The notes under the pieces are model-generated. The model was not told the DNA's origin. It saw only the letters and a list, made by a program, of their open reading frames with translations, and ran no database searches. Below, one piece after another: positions 54,954 to 64,000 of a stretch of DNA of 64,000 nt; positions within the stretch are counted from its first letter, which is position 1; each line of letters begins with the position of its first letter. Location: the NCBI GenBank assembly GCA_028455995.1, contig JABELC010000010.1, forward strand, positions 1,762,001-1,826,000, given 5' to 3'. The stretch comes from Scleromitrula shiraiana. Its lineage: Eukaryota; Ascomycota; Leotiomycetes; Helotiales; Sclerotiniaceae. Position numbers and translations under genes: made by a program.

Positions 54954-55714
54954 TTTATTTGTACATATCGAGCTGTTCAAATTCTGAATGTCTATTCAGT
55001 TTCTATACAATCGAATATGTATTTGATAGTAACAAGATTTATAATATCTATATTGCCAGTGGATATAGACATTCAACTTGAAATATACATTCACTATTAT
55101 GATTTATAATACTTATATTATATATAAACATTGAAACAAACCTAGTAATTCAAAAATACTTGAATATTTATATTTAAAATAAATATTCAAAATGAATTTA
55201 TTTATAATATATTTAAATATTTACTTTTTAGTAGGTACTAGTACTAGTAGATATTCAAAATGAATTTGTTTATAATATATCTAAATCTTTACTTTCTGAA
55301 CAGACATTAGAAAATGTAATAGCTCGTATCTATCTATGATTAGAAGCTCGAGGAGTAGAATAGATACATACATTATATACGAAGTATACAGATATAGATT
55401 ATATAAGGATAATGGAATAATCCATACAGCTCGGACCTAATATGCTCCACATTCGAATATAAAAAAAAAATCTTCACCCCACTTGAACCCTACCATATTT
55501 TCACCCAACCCACACCACACTCCCAGAAAATGAAATCTAAAAGGAAAAGAGCTTTCTGATTATGTTCATCCGGATCCCTTTGTAATAATATTCATCTAAA
55601 TCCCCTTGTAATAATCGTTCTACAAATCTATATCTGAACATCCTCCTCCTCCCCTTTGACACCTCCCCCCCCCTTTACCAACAATCAAAAAGACAAAAGA
55701 TATGTGAATGAATC
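54954..55714. other. AT-rich intergenic stretch
   Basis: Mostly ATAT-type sequence between about 55080 and 55440 with a repeated phrase (attcaaaatgaatttrtttataatatatytaaat, at about 55185 and 55253). It is milder than the LINE island and shows no retroelement motif. The tRNA terminator is at its right end. Confidence 0.45.
55687..55691 (-). terminator. Pol III T5 terminator of the tRNA
   Basis: Five T on the minus strand, 24 bases past the tRNA 3' end. Confidence 0.6.
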
Positions 55715-55788
55715 TGGTCACTACGAGGGTCGAACTCGCGACCTTGGCGTTATTAGCACCACGCTCTAACCAACTGAGCTAAGCGACC
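55715..55788 (-). tRNA. tRNA-Ile (anticodon AAT)
   Basis: 74 nt, no intron. The acceptor stem GGTCGCT pairs with AGTGACC (one G-T), discriminator A. D arm TAGCTCAGTTGGTTAGA, anticodon loop CTAATAA with a five-pair stem (TGGTG/CGCCA, one T-G), T arm with GTTCGAC. The A34 should be edited to inosine as in other eukaryotic tRNA-Ile. Confidence 0.95.
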
Positions 55789-55857
55789 TTGATTGGTTGT
55801 TGGAGAATTGTTGAAGTGGATGCCGTTATGTAGGATTTTGAACCCCCCGAGGTTCAC

Positions 55858-57020
55858 TTAACGCATCCCATTATCTGACATTCCTCCATCATAGACTGTT
55901 CTGCTTCCCCCAAAGCTGCTCGGAGGTGGAGGGGGATTATTTGTTAAGTTGTTAACCCAATTGCCGACCGTGGAGGAGGGTGCATTAGTCACTTGATACT
56001 CGCCTGTTCCTGGCCCTGTTGGATTTACTAGACCTATTATCTTGGGTGCTCGACGTCGCCAGAAACAACATCCTATGACTGTGAGAAGAATAATAACTAC
56101 GAGACCAACAACTACACAAATTACGATGATTTTCCATGTATTATCTTTGTTTGTAGTTGAGGATGTGATGTTGTTTGATGAGCCACTGGCATCTGAAGTG
56201 GATGTAGATATGGATGGATCTGTTGTTGGCGATGCTCCGAGGTTGTCGGTGGGATTAGAATTGGGATTTACAGCTGCAGTGTTGATTGTAGTTGGTGATT
56301 TTCCGTTTCCTCCTGTGGTGGTTGCTAATACCAGGACATCGCCAGAAGCCTGACCGCACGCCAATGACTAGAACATCGAGGAGTTAGTAGTTGATCATGG
56401 CCTATAATGGAACAATTTGAGAGAGAATATACTCACGTATGAAGTCGCAGATGCACCTAGACTTGAAGATTTTGCATATCTGAAACAGGATGGATTCGCT
56501 GAAGAACTGTCAAGAGTAATGGTCAACAATTTGTCTTGAGTTGAGTACACGCGGAAGTAAATTTTGTATATACCAAGAAAGAATTGATCCATATATAGAT
56601 GAACAAGTTGTATCGTCGAGATTCCCACATAAATTTACACCTCCATCCTGACAATAAGCCCAATTTCCTAAACATTCGATTTCATTACAACAAGCCCATC
56701 CTGAATTCCCTACACCCCCGATCTGAGGAGTAGAGCAAGTATAACCTGATTGGCATGTAATAGGATTTGCTGCATAAACGAACAGATTAGCTACAATTTC
56801 CACGAGTGGTGAAGCATTATCTTCATGCTCATAGTCATTACAAACCCGAATTTCCTCTAATCCATCCACAAGTCGCGATAGAATCTCTCTCGATTAAACG
56901 TTCAGCAACAATAGCAGTTGTTGTTATTATCGGAGGTTTAGCACCAAGAGTAAAGTCTTGAGCCGATATAGGATTTCCCAAACCGAGAAATATCGCCGTC
57001 AACCCCCAGAAACGTTTCAT
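55858..57020 (-). CDS. secreted Cys-rich single-pass membrane protein
   Basis: Exons 57020-56846, 56769-56574, 56506-56437, 56367-55858; 316 aa; introns of 76, 67 and 69 nt keep frame. The first donor is GTTTGT, unusual, but branch (gctaat) and acceptor (GCAG) are good. Signal peptide at 1-20 (MKRFWGLTAIFLGLGNPISA). The ectodomain has a dense Cys block near 60-125 (TCQSGYTCSTPQ, WACCNEIECLG, YCQDGGVNLCG). A Ser/Thr/Asn-rich stalk of about 70 residues follows, then a membrane helix (WKIIVICVVVGLVVIILLTV), a Cys-Cys and a basic RRRAP stop-transfer. The cytosolic tail is Pro/Gly/Asn-rich. The layout is that of Mid2/Wsc-like fungal wall sensors, though the Cys spacing is not WSC or CFEM. Sensor function is inference. 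Confidence 0.78.
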
Positions 57021-57546
57021 TGTGCTTTATACAATGCAAAATCGCAAGATGAAAAAAAAAATACGAAAAGAAACGTGCAATTATGCTGCAAAGTGATCTG
57101 ATACATGATAAGAACAAACAAAATCCAGGCTGATAATTGGAAGCTTTAAGCAGCGTCACCTTGTGCACCACACATTCCTTGCTTTGAGACATTTGATACC
57201 TGGAAGCCTACCCTTTTTGCCCTACGAGGTGTAACAATGTTGATTGATGCGCTAATTGATACCAATAGATTTACTTGGTCAATGTCGGGGGCGCCGTCAA
57301 TCAGGTACCTACATTGTATAGCTCCCTACTGCGGATGAGATGATGAGAAAGATAATATCCCAATCAACCATATGTGAAACTTCATTCATGATTGATAGGT
57401 TAACCAGTTACACTGACTAGTCTAGCTTTTCCACGGTTTATATGAGCAATACGGGGTTGATTATGTTAGTGATGGGTGAAAGAATACTATTGTCTGCAGG
57501 TGATGATGGATAGGAGAGTTTGAATTTCTGCTAAGATCTAAACATG

Positions 57547-57573
57547 CTCGGTGAGGAGTTATTGCTCACCGAG
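57547..57573. repeat. inverted repeat CTCGGTGAG-N9-CTCACCGAG
   Basis: Perfect 9-bp arms with a 9-base loop. Could be a factor-binding palindrome or a small hairpin. Confidence 0.6.
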
Positions 57574-57603
57574 GCCTTGGTACTAAACTCTGGCCGTGGA
57601 AGC

Positions 57604-57619
57604 TCGGTGAAGTCACCGA
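57604..57619. repeat. inverted repeat TCGGTGA-N2-TCACCGA
   Basis: Perfect 7-bp arms with a 2-base spacer, 31 bases after the first inverted repeat and of the same core sequence. Confidence 0.6.
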
Positions 57620-58747
57620 AAGGAAACAACATCTTCAGGAAGTTATGGAATTCATGGTTTTTATGATATGATATGATTGCAATGAATTTTTCTATTTATT
57701 TCTTACTTAATACTCAACAATATATGTTGTCTTCGTAAAGAAATGTCTAGCGACAATCAGTTTATCAGATTGGCCCAGTGGTAAATTAACCCCACCCACC
57801 CCTAAGATAGGCTAGGAGATATTGCGACCGAAACTTCCTTCAACATTTTTAAATAATTCTTCCGGCTTCATTAACAACGACGAGATTTACGTATCTTTGG
57901 ACTTTGGAGGATGTTCCTTCAAGTGAATGGGATAGTGAATATGGAGCTATAAACTTACGATAAAGTAAGCCATGAGAATCTTCCAGACTCGTCAATCAGC
58001 AATGAGCCCCATATGAAATTTACGATTTAAAACCGCAATATGGACATGTCCACAGAAAAACATTCTTCCTTGCACGACCCAAGAATGATTGTCGAAGACC
58101 AATACCCGAAGTAGAGATAGAGGCACATCGGGGGTTACACGATTATGACAAATATCCTGCTCCAGTACAAGAAGAGAGGAGAACAGCGATGGGATGAATA
58201 GGCGTCAGCATGTTGTGCTATGATTGAGGATGATGTATTTGTGGTTTTATAAATTCCACCGAAATCGGTACTATTCTTGATATCTGAAGCTTGAGATGAA
58301 GACGTCAACGATAGTGAAGGGAAGGACAGTATATCATTCTTTTTTTTCATTCACGTGTTTTCTAAGACGAGTGTCTGCCATCTTCTATTTCATTCGATGA
58401 TTCCAAAGGGAAAATCCCTCTCGCTGGCGCGTCCCAAAGTCTAAACGATTTTCTTATTATTCATAAAAGCGAAAATTATATCACGATCTTAACGACGTAC
58501 ACATTATTAACCCACAGTGACGCTATACTACGTACTTCGACGGAAAATCGGCTTTGATAGCTTGTGTTCGGAAAAACTGGAATAAACAAAATTCGTCATT
58601 GCTCGCATCGATGGGTGAAAAACTGGAGTAGTGGCTCGAGAGTGGATATTTAGTCTTTGTCGATCAGACCGCCGTTCCTGCAGATTTTTTACTGCTCCCC
58701 ATCAAATTTCTCTTAAGCATAATTTATTTATAGATAGCGTTTCGATC

Positions 58748-58800
58748 CGCCCTGCGTCGTATGTCAAATAAACTCGCCCTGCGTCGTATGCTAAATAAAC
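58748..58800. repeat. 27-bp tandem duplication
   Basis: Two copies of cgccctgcgtcgtatgtcaa plus ataaact; the second has ct for tc and is one base short. Confidence 0.75.
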
Positions 58801-59219
58801 CAGTATTTATAAGTGGATTATGTGGGGGATGTACTCGTAGTTGGTTGAGGGGATTCGTGGATCTTGCCAAGCTATCAGGTTTTGTGGGTAGAGTTTTACG
58901 AAATCTGAATGTCACTCGTTGTCGATGAGATGATCTACAGAGTAGCTTGCGAGGTGTGCCCAACAAGAATGTGAGAAGATCAATTACAGCATATCGAGAT
59001 TTCGATCTTTCACGTATTGTTTTTCACTCTTAGCGATGAACCATTTTCTCGTAAATTTCGTATTCAGATGAAAGCTATTACACATAGCATCCCGATCTCT
59101 TTCGTCATTTGATCTTGATCGGAAAAATGGAATGTCATCAAGCAGTATATAGATCTCATTGTTCTCATCAATATCTTCATCTATTCAAACTAATCAAATA
59201 ATTTTTACAATCGTTCAAC

Positions 59220-60749
59220 ATGAAGTACTCTACACCAGCATCACTCGTTTTAGCTGTCGGTGCATCTGCAGCCACGCTTCCCCGTGACACATGCAGTTTC
59301 ACCCTTACAGCATCTGGTAGCCAGTCAGGTATAGTTGGAGAACTTGACGACGGCCAACTCAGAATTGGAGGTGGACATCCAACCGCAAATTATACCATCA
59401 ACAACGGTCAAATTACCGACTCTCGCGGTAGCGGATGTATCCTCACTCCCTCCGTATACCAATTCCAGTGTGATCAAGGCGCCACTCCAACTGGAGGTTT
59501 TTCAATTGGCAGCAATGGAACCTTCGCATACGCAAATTCTACCACATTCTATGCATGCCCTGCTACTGATACAGAGTACAACATCTACACTACTCCAGTA
59601 GTTGGTCAAGATAAGTGTGTTCAAGTTGGATTGACTGCTAGTGGATGCTATACTCCTGCTAGCACATCTTCGGCTCAAGTATCTACTGTCACTGCTACCG
59701 CACCAGGCAAGACAATCTTAGAGACAATCACTCAGAAAGAGACTGCACCAGCTCAAACTATTGTTCAAACTAAGACTGAGGAGGAGACTGCCCCTGCTCA
59801 GACTGTTGTACAAACCATTGTTCAAACAAAGACTCAAGAAAAGACCGCCCCTGCTCAGACTATTGTGCAAACTGTTGTTCAGACTCAAACCCAAGAGCAG
59901 ACTGCACCTGCTCAAACTGTTTATGTTACTCAGACTGCCTCCGCCCAAACTGTCTACATTACTCAAACTCAAGAGCAAACTGTCGCTCCGTCAACTGTTA
60001 CTGTCACCCAACCTGCTCAAACAGTAACTCAGCAAGCATCATGTAGCGCTCAAACCGTCTACGTCACATCCGTCGTGACCCCTAGCCAAGCCACCGCTAC
60101 CGTTCAGTCTACTATTATTTCCACTCAAACTCAAGAGACTACCGCGACACAAACTCTCTTTACCTCCACACAAAAGGGACACAAAAGTAAGACATTCCCA
60201 GGTTGGTCTAAGACAAGTATCGCTTCCACCACCGTTGCCTCATCCACCCCTTCAGCATCCTCCTCCAGCTGCCCCACAAACCTCGACGGTGCATACCAAT
60301 ACCCCCACCTAATCATTCCCGTCTCCTCCGCGTCCCCCAAGACCGCCTACGGAACATCCTACGACGGCGTCGTCAACAGCACCGTCTCCACAATCTTCAA
60401 CTTCGACATTCCATCCTCCTACACTGGAACCTGTTCGCTCGTGTTCCTCTTCCCCACCCAAGACCAACTCGAGACCTCATCCTACACCTTCTCCGGCGAC
60501 GGAGCTGTGGATTTCTCTCAATTGGAGACCGTCGCTACACAGGCTACTACTTATGAGAGTGTAGGAAGTGTTAAGCAGGATTTGGGTCAGTTTACCGTTA
60601 CGCCTGGAAGTTGGACTTCCGTTAGCACGTTTGCTTGTCCAGCTGGGACGACGGTTAGTTATGAGATGAAGAATGCGGGATCCACTGATTTGTGGTATTT
60701 TGAGGATTGGAATCCTAGTCCTATTGGTTTGTTTATTACTACCTGTTAA
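59220..60749 (+). CDS. secreted cell-wall protein with PAQT repeats and But2-like C-terminal domain
   Basis: 509 aa, single exon. Signal peptide 1-18 (MKYSTPASLVLAVGASAA), then a possible KEX-like cut after LPRD. The first domain (about 22-145) has paired Cys and resembles the N-terminal part of PIR/SSP-like wall proteins. Residues about 150-330 are low-complexity with many copies of APAQT(I/V)VQT, differing by TQEKT or TQEQT inserts, rich in Thr for O-mannosylation. After a Ser linker comes the C-terminal domain (about 350-509, YQYPHLIIPVSS ... SPIGLFITTC) of the But2-type family common in ascomycete surface proteins. Codon use changes from Thr/Gln repeat codons to C-ending codons at about 60250. 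No GPI signal or membrane helix. Wall location is inferred. Confidence 0.85.
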   Translation: MKYSTPASLVLAVGASAATLPRDTCSFTLTASGSQSGIVGELDDGQLRIGGGHPTANYTINNGQITDSRGSGCILTPSVYQFQCDQGATPTGGFSIGSNGTFAYANSTTFYACPATDTEYNIYTTPVVGQDKCVQVGLTASGCYTPASTSSAQVSTVTATAPGKTILETITQKETAPAQTIVQTKTEEETAPAQTVVQTIVQTKTQEKTAPAQTIVQTVVQTQTQEQTAPAQTVYVTQTASAQTVYITQTQEQTVAPSTVTVTQPAQTVTQQASCSAQTVYVTSVVTPSQATATVQSTIISTQTQETTATQTLFTSTQKGHKSKTFPGWSKTSIASTTVASSTPSASSSSCPTNLDGAYQYPHLIIPVSSASPKTAYGTSYDGVVNSTVSTIFNFDIPSSYTGTCSLVFLFPTQDQLETSSYTFSGDGAVDFSQLETVATQATTYESVGSVKQDLGQFTVTPGSWTSVSTFACPAGTTVSYEMKNAGSTDLWYFEDWNPSPIGLFITTC

Positions 60750-61308
60750 ATGGTAGACAAACTTTTTTAATGTTTTTTATTTTGTTATGTGATGATATTG
60801 GAAGGAATGGATACGGAAAGGATAGGATTTGATATGGAAAAGGTTATGGAATGGAAAGGAAAGGAAAGGAAAGGAAATCGGTATAGGTGTTGGTGTTATG
60901 AATTATAAAATTCAAAATGAACTATCAAGTTCACAATAATCCGAATCATTATGGTAATAGTAATGATATTAGATATTAAATACATAAGAATAATGAAAGA
61001 ACTGTTAACAAACCTCAAAGATTCAAACTCTGCAACTAAATTCATATGTTATCCAGCAATCACGAGAATTGAACCGGAGTCGTCATTCTCATTAAAAGTA
61101 ATAATCATCAATAACTCCAACTTCCGATATCATCATATAACATTCGAACAGCCATAAAAGCATGAATATTAATATCAACATTAACATTAACATCAAATGC
61201 AGATGCAGATGCGGATGCAACAAAATTCAATATTCCCAACATTTCGTATTAAACTCAAACAGAGCACAGACGACTTTTACCAATAGCTGACTTCGTTCCA
61301 AATTGATA
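60750..61308. other. intergenic, no gene seen
   Basis: 3' flanks of two convergent genes, with an AAAGG run at about 60855-60880. A stretch near 61058-61090 resembles the T arm of a tRNA on the minus strand, but no tRNA can be folded. Confidence 0.4.
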
Positions 61309-62881
61309 TCAGACGAATAATTCTGTCTTTTCATGATCCCGCTTAGGTACTAAATCATAAGCCTTATTAAATGCATTTTCAGGATCGAATTGTTGTTTCA
61401 ATTCCAGCAATTTCTCATAATTGGAACCGAAGAGATCCTTCGTTTTTGATTCGTTAAGGCCTGTACAAGATTCATTAGTAAGTATGTGAACTAATACGAA
61501 GGAAAGAAAAAGTTGGATAGGTAGAAAAGCAAAAAAGAGAGAAAGCAACAAACCATCATAGTTCCCATACTCCCCCACTCCAGCCTTCCATCCACCCGAC
61601 TTATGCAACAGTTCCTTCGCCCTCTTCGCCATTTGCCTTGTCCAATCTCTCATCGCTTCATCATCCTCCGCCTTCTTCCACGCCGATGCAAATACCACAT
61701 TTCCATAGGGACCCCTATTCGCAAACGCCATGTCCGAATGCGGAACTTCATTGATCTTATCGTACTTGATAAATTCAAACAACGTTAGTGTCTTAGCCGC
61801 ATCAGGTCGCTCAGTAATCAATTTAACATATTCCCCATATGTTTCCTGCACGAAATCTGGATCAATCGGATATGTAAAGGTGGACCCTTTCATGGTTCGA
61901 CGCGTACCCATGGGTATAAATGGATTATGGACAGCGTTTATTTCGGGGTAGAGGATAGGTCCTGTGCCATCGAGAACCGGCTTTAGATCGAGGAGGGGTT
62001 GAAAGAACGATTTTCCGTCTGCTTCGGGACCATTGTAAAATACGACGCTGATTACGCAAGGCTCGTCTGCGGGTGGAGGCGAAGTAAATCCAACCATGAT
62101 AGTAGCCTGTCCTTTGGATTTCTCCATAGTTTTATTGGCGAATTCGATGGCGGTTTTTAGGTGACTAGGATCAAAAGCGAGCATGCCACCCCAGACGAGG
62201 TCTTTTTGCTCATGGGCTCGGAATATGAAGGATGTGACTACTCCGAACCCTGCGCCAGCTCCACGAACTGCCCAAAACAGACCAGGGTTTTCTTTCTTCG
62301 ATGCAGTTGCTATCTGTCCATTGGCAAGAACAATCTCCACCGATAGAAGATTATCAATCGCGAGGCCATATGAGCCACTCAAATATCCATAACCTCCACC
62401 AAGTGTTAAACCACCCACACCAGTTTGATTGACTGTTCCCCCAACGACAGCAAGTCCCTTCTCTGCAGCCACAGTATCGACATCTTCCCACAAAGCACCA
62501 CCTTGACAAGTAACCGTCATAGTTTCGGGATCGGCGGATACTTCTTTCATTTTTGAGAGATTGATAGATATTCCACCCTCGATCGATGATACACCACTGC
62601 AAGAATGAAAACCTCCCGCCACCGCGAAGGGTACATGATGCCCTGCACACCAGCGGACAATTTGCGAAACGTCATCGGCCGATGCTGGAAATACGACGAA
62701 ATCCTATTGAAGATAATGAATCAGTGATTGAATATAGTGATGTTTTAATTCAAAAGCATACAGCTTGTTTCTCGGCCGTTTTGGACCATCGTTTGATGGC
62801 ATCTTCATAACCTTCCTGTCCAAGCGATATAACATCAGCTTCTTTTGAGAGCAATTTTCGGAGCACTTTTTCAATTGCCAT
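61309..62881 (-). CDS. FAD-linked oxidoreductase, BBE/6-hydroxynicotine-oxidase type
   Basis: Flavin oxidase of the PCMH/vanillyl-alcohol-oxidase fold. Exons 62881-62762, 62703-61554, 61460-61309; introns of 58 and 93 nt keep frame; 473 aa. The FAD domain has FAVAGGFHSCSG with His73, the usual site of the 8-alpha-histidyl flavin bond, and TGVGGLTLGGGYGYLSGSYG. There is no Cys in the second covalent site, so the FAD would be bound once. A substrate domain follows, and the C-terminal BBE segment ends YEKLLELKQQFDPENAFN. No signal peptide, unlike many secreted BBE enzymes, so it is probably intracellular. Fungal members oxidise alcohols, sugars or secondary metabolites; no biosynthetic cluster surrounds it here. 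I chose the ATG at 62881, since upstream residues look untranslated. Confidence 0.92.
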
Positions 62882-63456
62882 TCCGATTGATATGCCTAGC
62901 TTTGATCGCGGGTAAATTTGAATTTGAGGTGGTATGATGAAGCTGTTGATGAGAACATTGCCACTCTTTATCTTATGTTCACTCTTCTTTATTTTCCCCT
63001 CATTTGAATCCACCAGAATGTACTAGCCATTTGCAGAATGTTTTGTTTTATCTGCCAAGCTACATTGCTTGAGACATTGGTTTTGCTTTCTTCGAATTAT
63101 GAAAAACATTTCGAAATGCCTAGGAAGGTAGCAATGTCGGATCAGAAAAAGTTGCTAGCTTCACAAAAAAATGAGGATATAAATATCCCTCTTTGACCCA
63201 AAATTTGATAGTGTTACACAGCAGTCCTTATTAATCGAATGATGTAATGTTCGAATTAAAATATATTTGGTTATCCATACATACCTATCACCATGTAAAT
63301 ACATGTGGTCTTATCTGTACGTTGCATCTGGCGTCGTTCGGCGTGGAGTATTAAGTACCTACAGTACACGTATCTCGAAGCGTCTCAGAAACTTACCAAA
63401 TCAAATACACATTCCTTAAACATTTACGCCACAAATGGGAGCTCTACATCTAAAAA
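62882..63456. other. intergenic between divergent genes
   Basis: Shared upstream region of the oxidoreductase (-) and the edge gene (+). No other feature seen. Confidence 0.4.
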
Positions 63457-64000
63457 ATGCCTCCCAAACAAAGGTCTGACGTTATTAACTGTTTAAATCA
63501 ATTTTCGGACCCAGATCTGTTGATCAATCTGATACAAATTATCAGGGAAGACAACACAGCTGGTGGTGAATTGGCAAAGAAATATCTGAGCGAGATTCAC
63601 GAATCAAGGAGAAAGACATCCGAAAACCTGAGGAGAGTAGTATTGATAATCTACAATAGACTTGGTGATGATATAGGGAATATAATTACAAGAGAGGCCC
63701 CAAACCTACCACCAAAAGGTGGATCTGGAAGAGAGAATAAAGCAGCTGAGTCGGAAAACGTGATTCCGGATGCTAAGATTGAAGGCAAGTCTCAACTGAC
63801 ATCTGTTCCTAGAGGCATGCAAGATGACTCTTTTATGAATCCAGAACGGAAAGGAAGCTACAGCGAGCTCTCGACGTTTCGAAAGCAATCGAATGTTTCA
63901 TTCCTAGGAATCAAAAACAGGCCTAGCATTGTTGATAATGGATCAATCAATAATTGTCTAAAGGGCCGCATAAATAGAAGACATCAAACAATAGCAGATA
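63457..64000 (+). CDS. 5' part of an unknown gene, cut by the window end
   Basis: An ATG (aaaaaATGCC) opens 181 codons without a stop up to the last base. The start reads MPPKQRSDVINCLNQFSDPD, followed by a helical, charged segment (LLINLIQIIREDN, AKKYLSEIHESRRKTSENLR, RVVLIIYNRLGDDIGNI) and then a polar, Ser/Asn/Lys-rich part. No signal peptide, membrane helix or known motif is seen. The unbroken frame and even codon use make it a real gene, but the product cannot be judged without the rest. Confidence 0.6.
   Translation, partial: MPPKQRSDVINCLNQFSDPDLLINLIQIIREDNTAGGELAKKYLSEIHESRRKTSENLRRVVLIIYNRLGDDIGNIITREAPNLPPKGGSGRENKAAESENVIPDAKIEGKSQLTSVPRGMQDDSFMNPERKGSYSELSTFRKQSNVSFLGIKNRPSIVDNGSINNCLKGRINRRHQTIAD

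Larger units (their letters stand above)
57021..59219. other. 2.2-kb intergenic region
   Basis: No supported gene. It contains two CGGTGA inverted repeats and a 27-bp tandem pair listed below. A minus frame at 58724-58966 covers the tandem pair and is not supported. The right end is the promoter of the wall-protein gene (TATATA at 59146-59151, 69 bases before its ATG). Confidence 0.4.

Noticed and set aside
55080..55440. AT-rich stretch as a second RIP island
   Set aside because: Short, less extreme, and without transposon motifs, poly(A) or flanking duplication that I can find.
61050..61095. Minus-strand CGGTTCAATTCTCG, like a tRNA T arm
   Set aside because: The five-base T stem does not pair well, and no D or anticodon arm lies at the right distance.
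1..64000. CRISPR arrays, bacterial operons, ribosome-binding sites, rRNA genes
   Set aside because: No regularly spaced direct repeats with unique spacers and no rRNA-like sequence; spliced eukaryotic genes throughout.

Overview
The window looks like nuclear DNA of a filamentous ascomycete, most likely a leotiomycete close to Botrytis or Sclerotinia. The reasons are short introns (about 49-110 nt, two longer) with GTAAGT-like donors and CTAAC/CTAAT branch points, intron-rich but compact genes, fungus-specific families (RID/Masc1 DNA methyltransferase, But2-domain wall protein, SRP19/Sec65 with a lysine tail, F-box protein, fungal bZIP) and one 6.3-kb extremely AT-rich island whose decay pattern is that of repeat-induced point mutation (RIP). 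The species is an inference; no marker gene fixes it.

Layout. 0-2.3 kb: a 28-codon ORF behind a good TATA box, then the SRP19 subunit gene. 2.28-8.62 kb: a full-length RIP-destroyed LINE (Tad-like non-LTR retrotransposon) with a poly(A) tail and a perfect 14-bp target-site duplication. 8.7-12.8 kb: a doubtful small spliced gene, then a RID/Masc1-type cytosine methyltransferase, the protein class required for RIP. 14.2-19.2 kb: F-box protein with an acidic tail, 1 kb of simple-sequence DNA and a secreted, probably GPI-anchored carboxylesterase. 20-31 kb: small lineage-restricted proteins, one with an HMG-box-like half domain, a decayed gene relic at 25.2-26.9 kb, two single-pass membrane proteins and an SMP-30/gluconolactonase. 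31.7-37.7 kb: gene-poor. 37.7-42.8 kb: bZIP factor and aldehyde dehydrogenase with two possible starts (mitochondrial or cytosolic).

43.5-52.0 kb is the most unusual region: six small genes or pseudogenes of one architecture (Ser/Thr-rich N-terminus, often a PLLP motif, one or two C-terminal membrane helices). Two of them arose by a tandem duplication that includes flanking DNA, and two are broken. A patatin-like phospholipase follows at 53-54 kb, then a gene fragment and a tRNA-Ile(AAT). 55.9-64 kb: Cys-rich single-pass membrane protein, But2-type wall protein, FAD-linked oxidoreductase of the BBE type and a gene running off the right edge.

Exon borders were derived by hand from splice signals and frame. 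Functional names rest on motifs recalled from known families, since no searches could be run.
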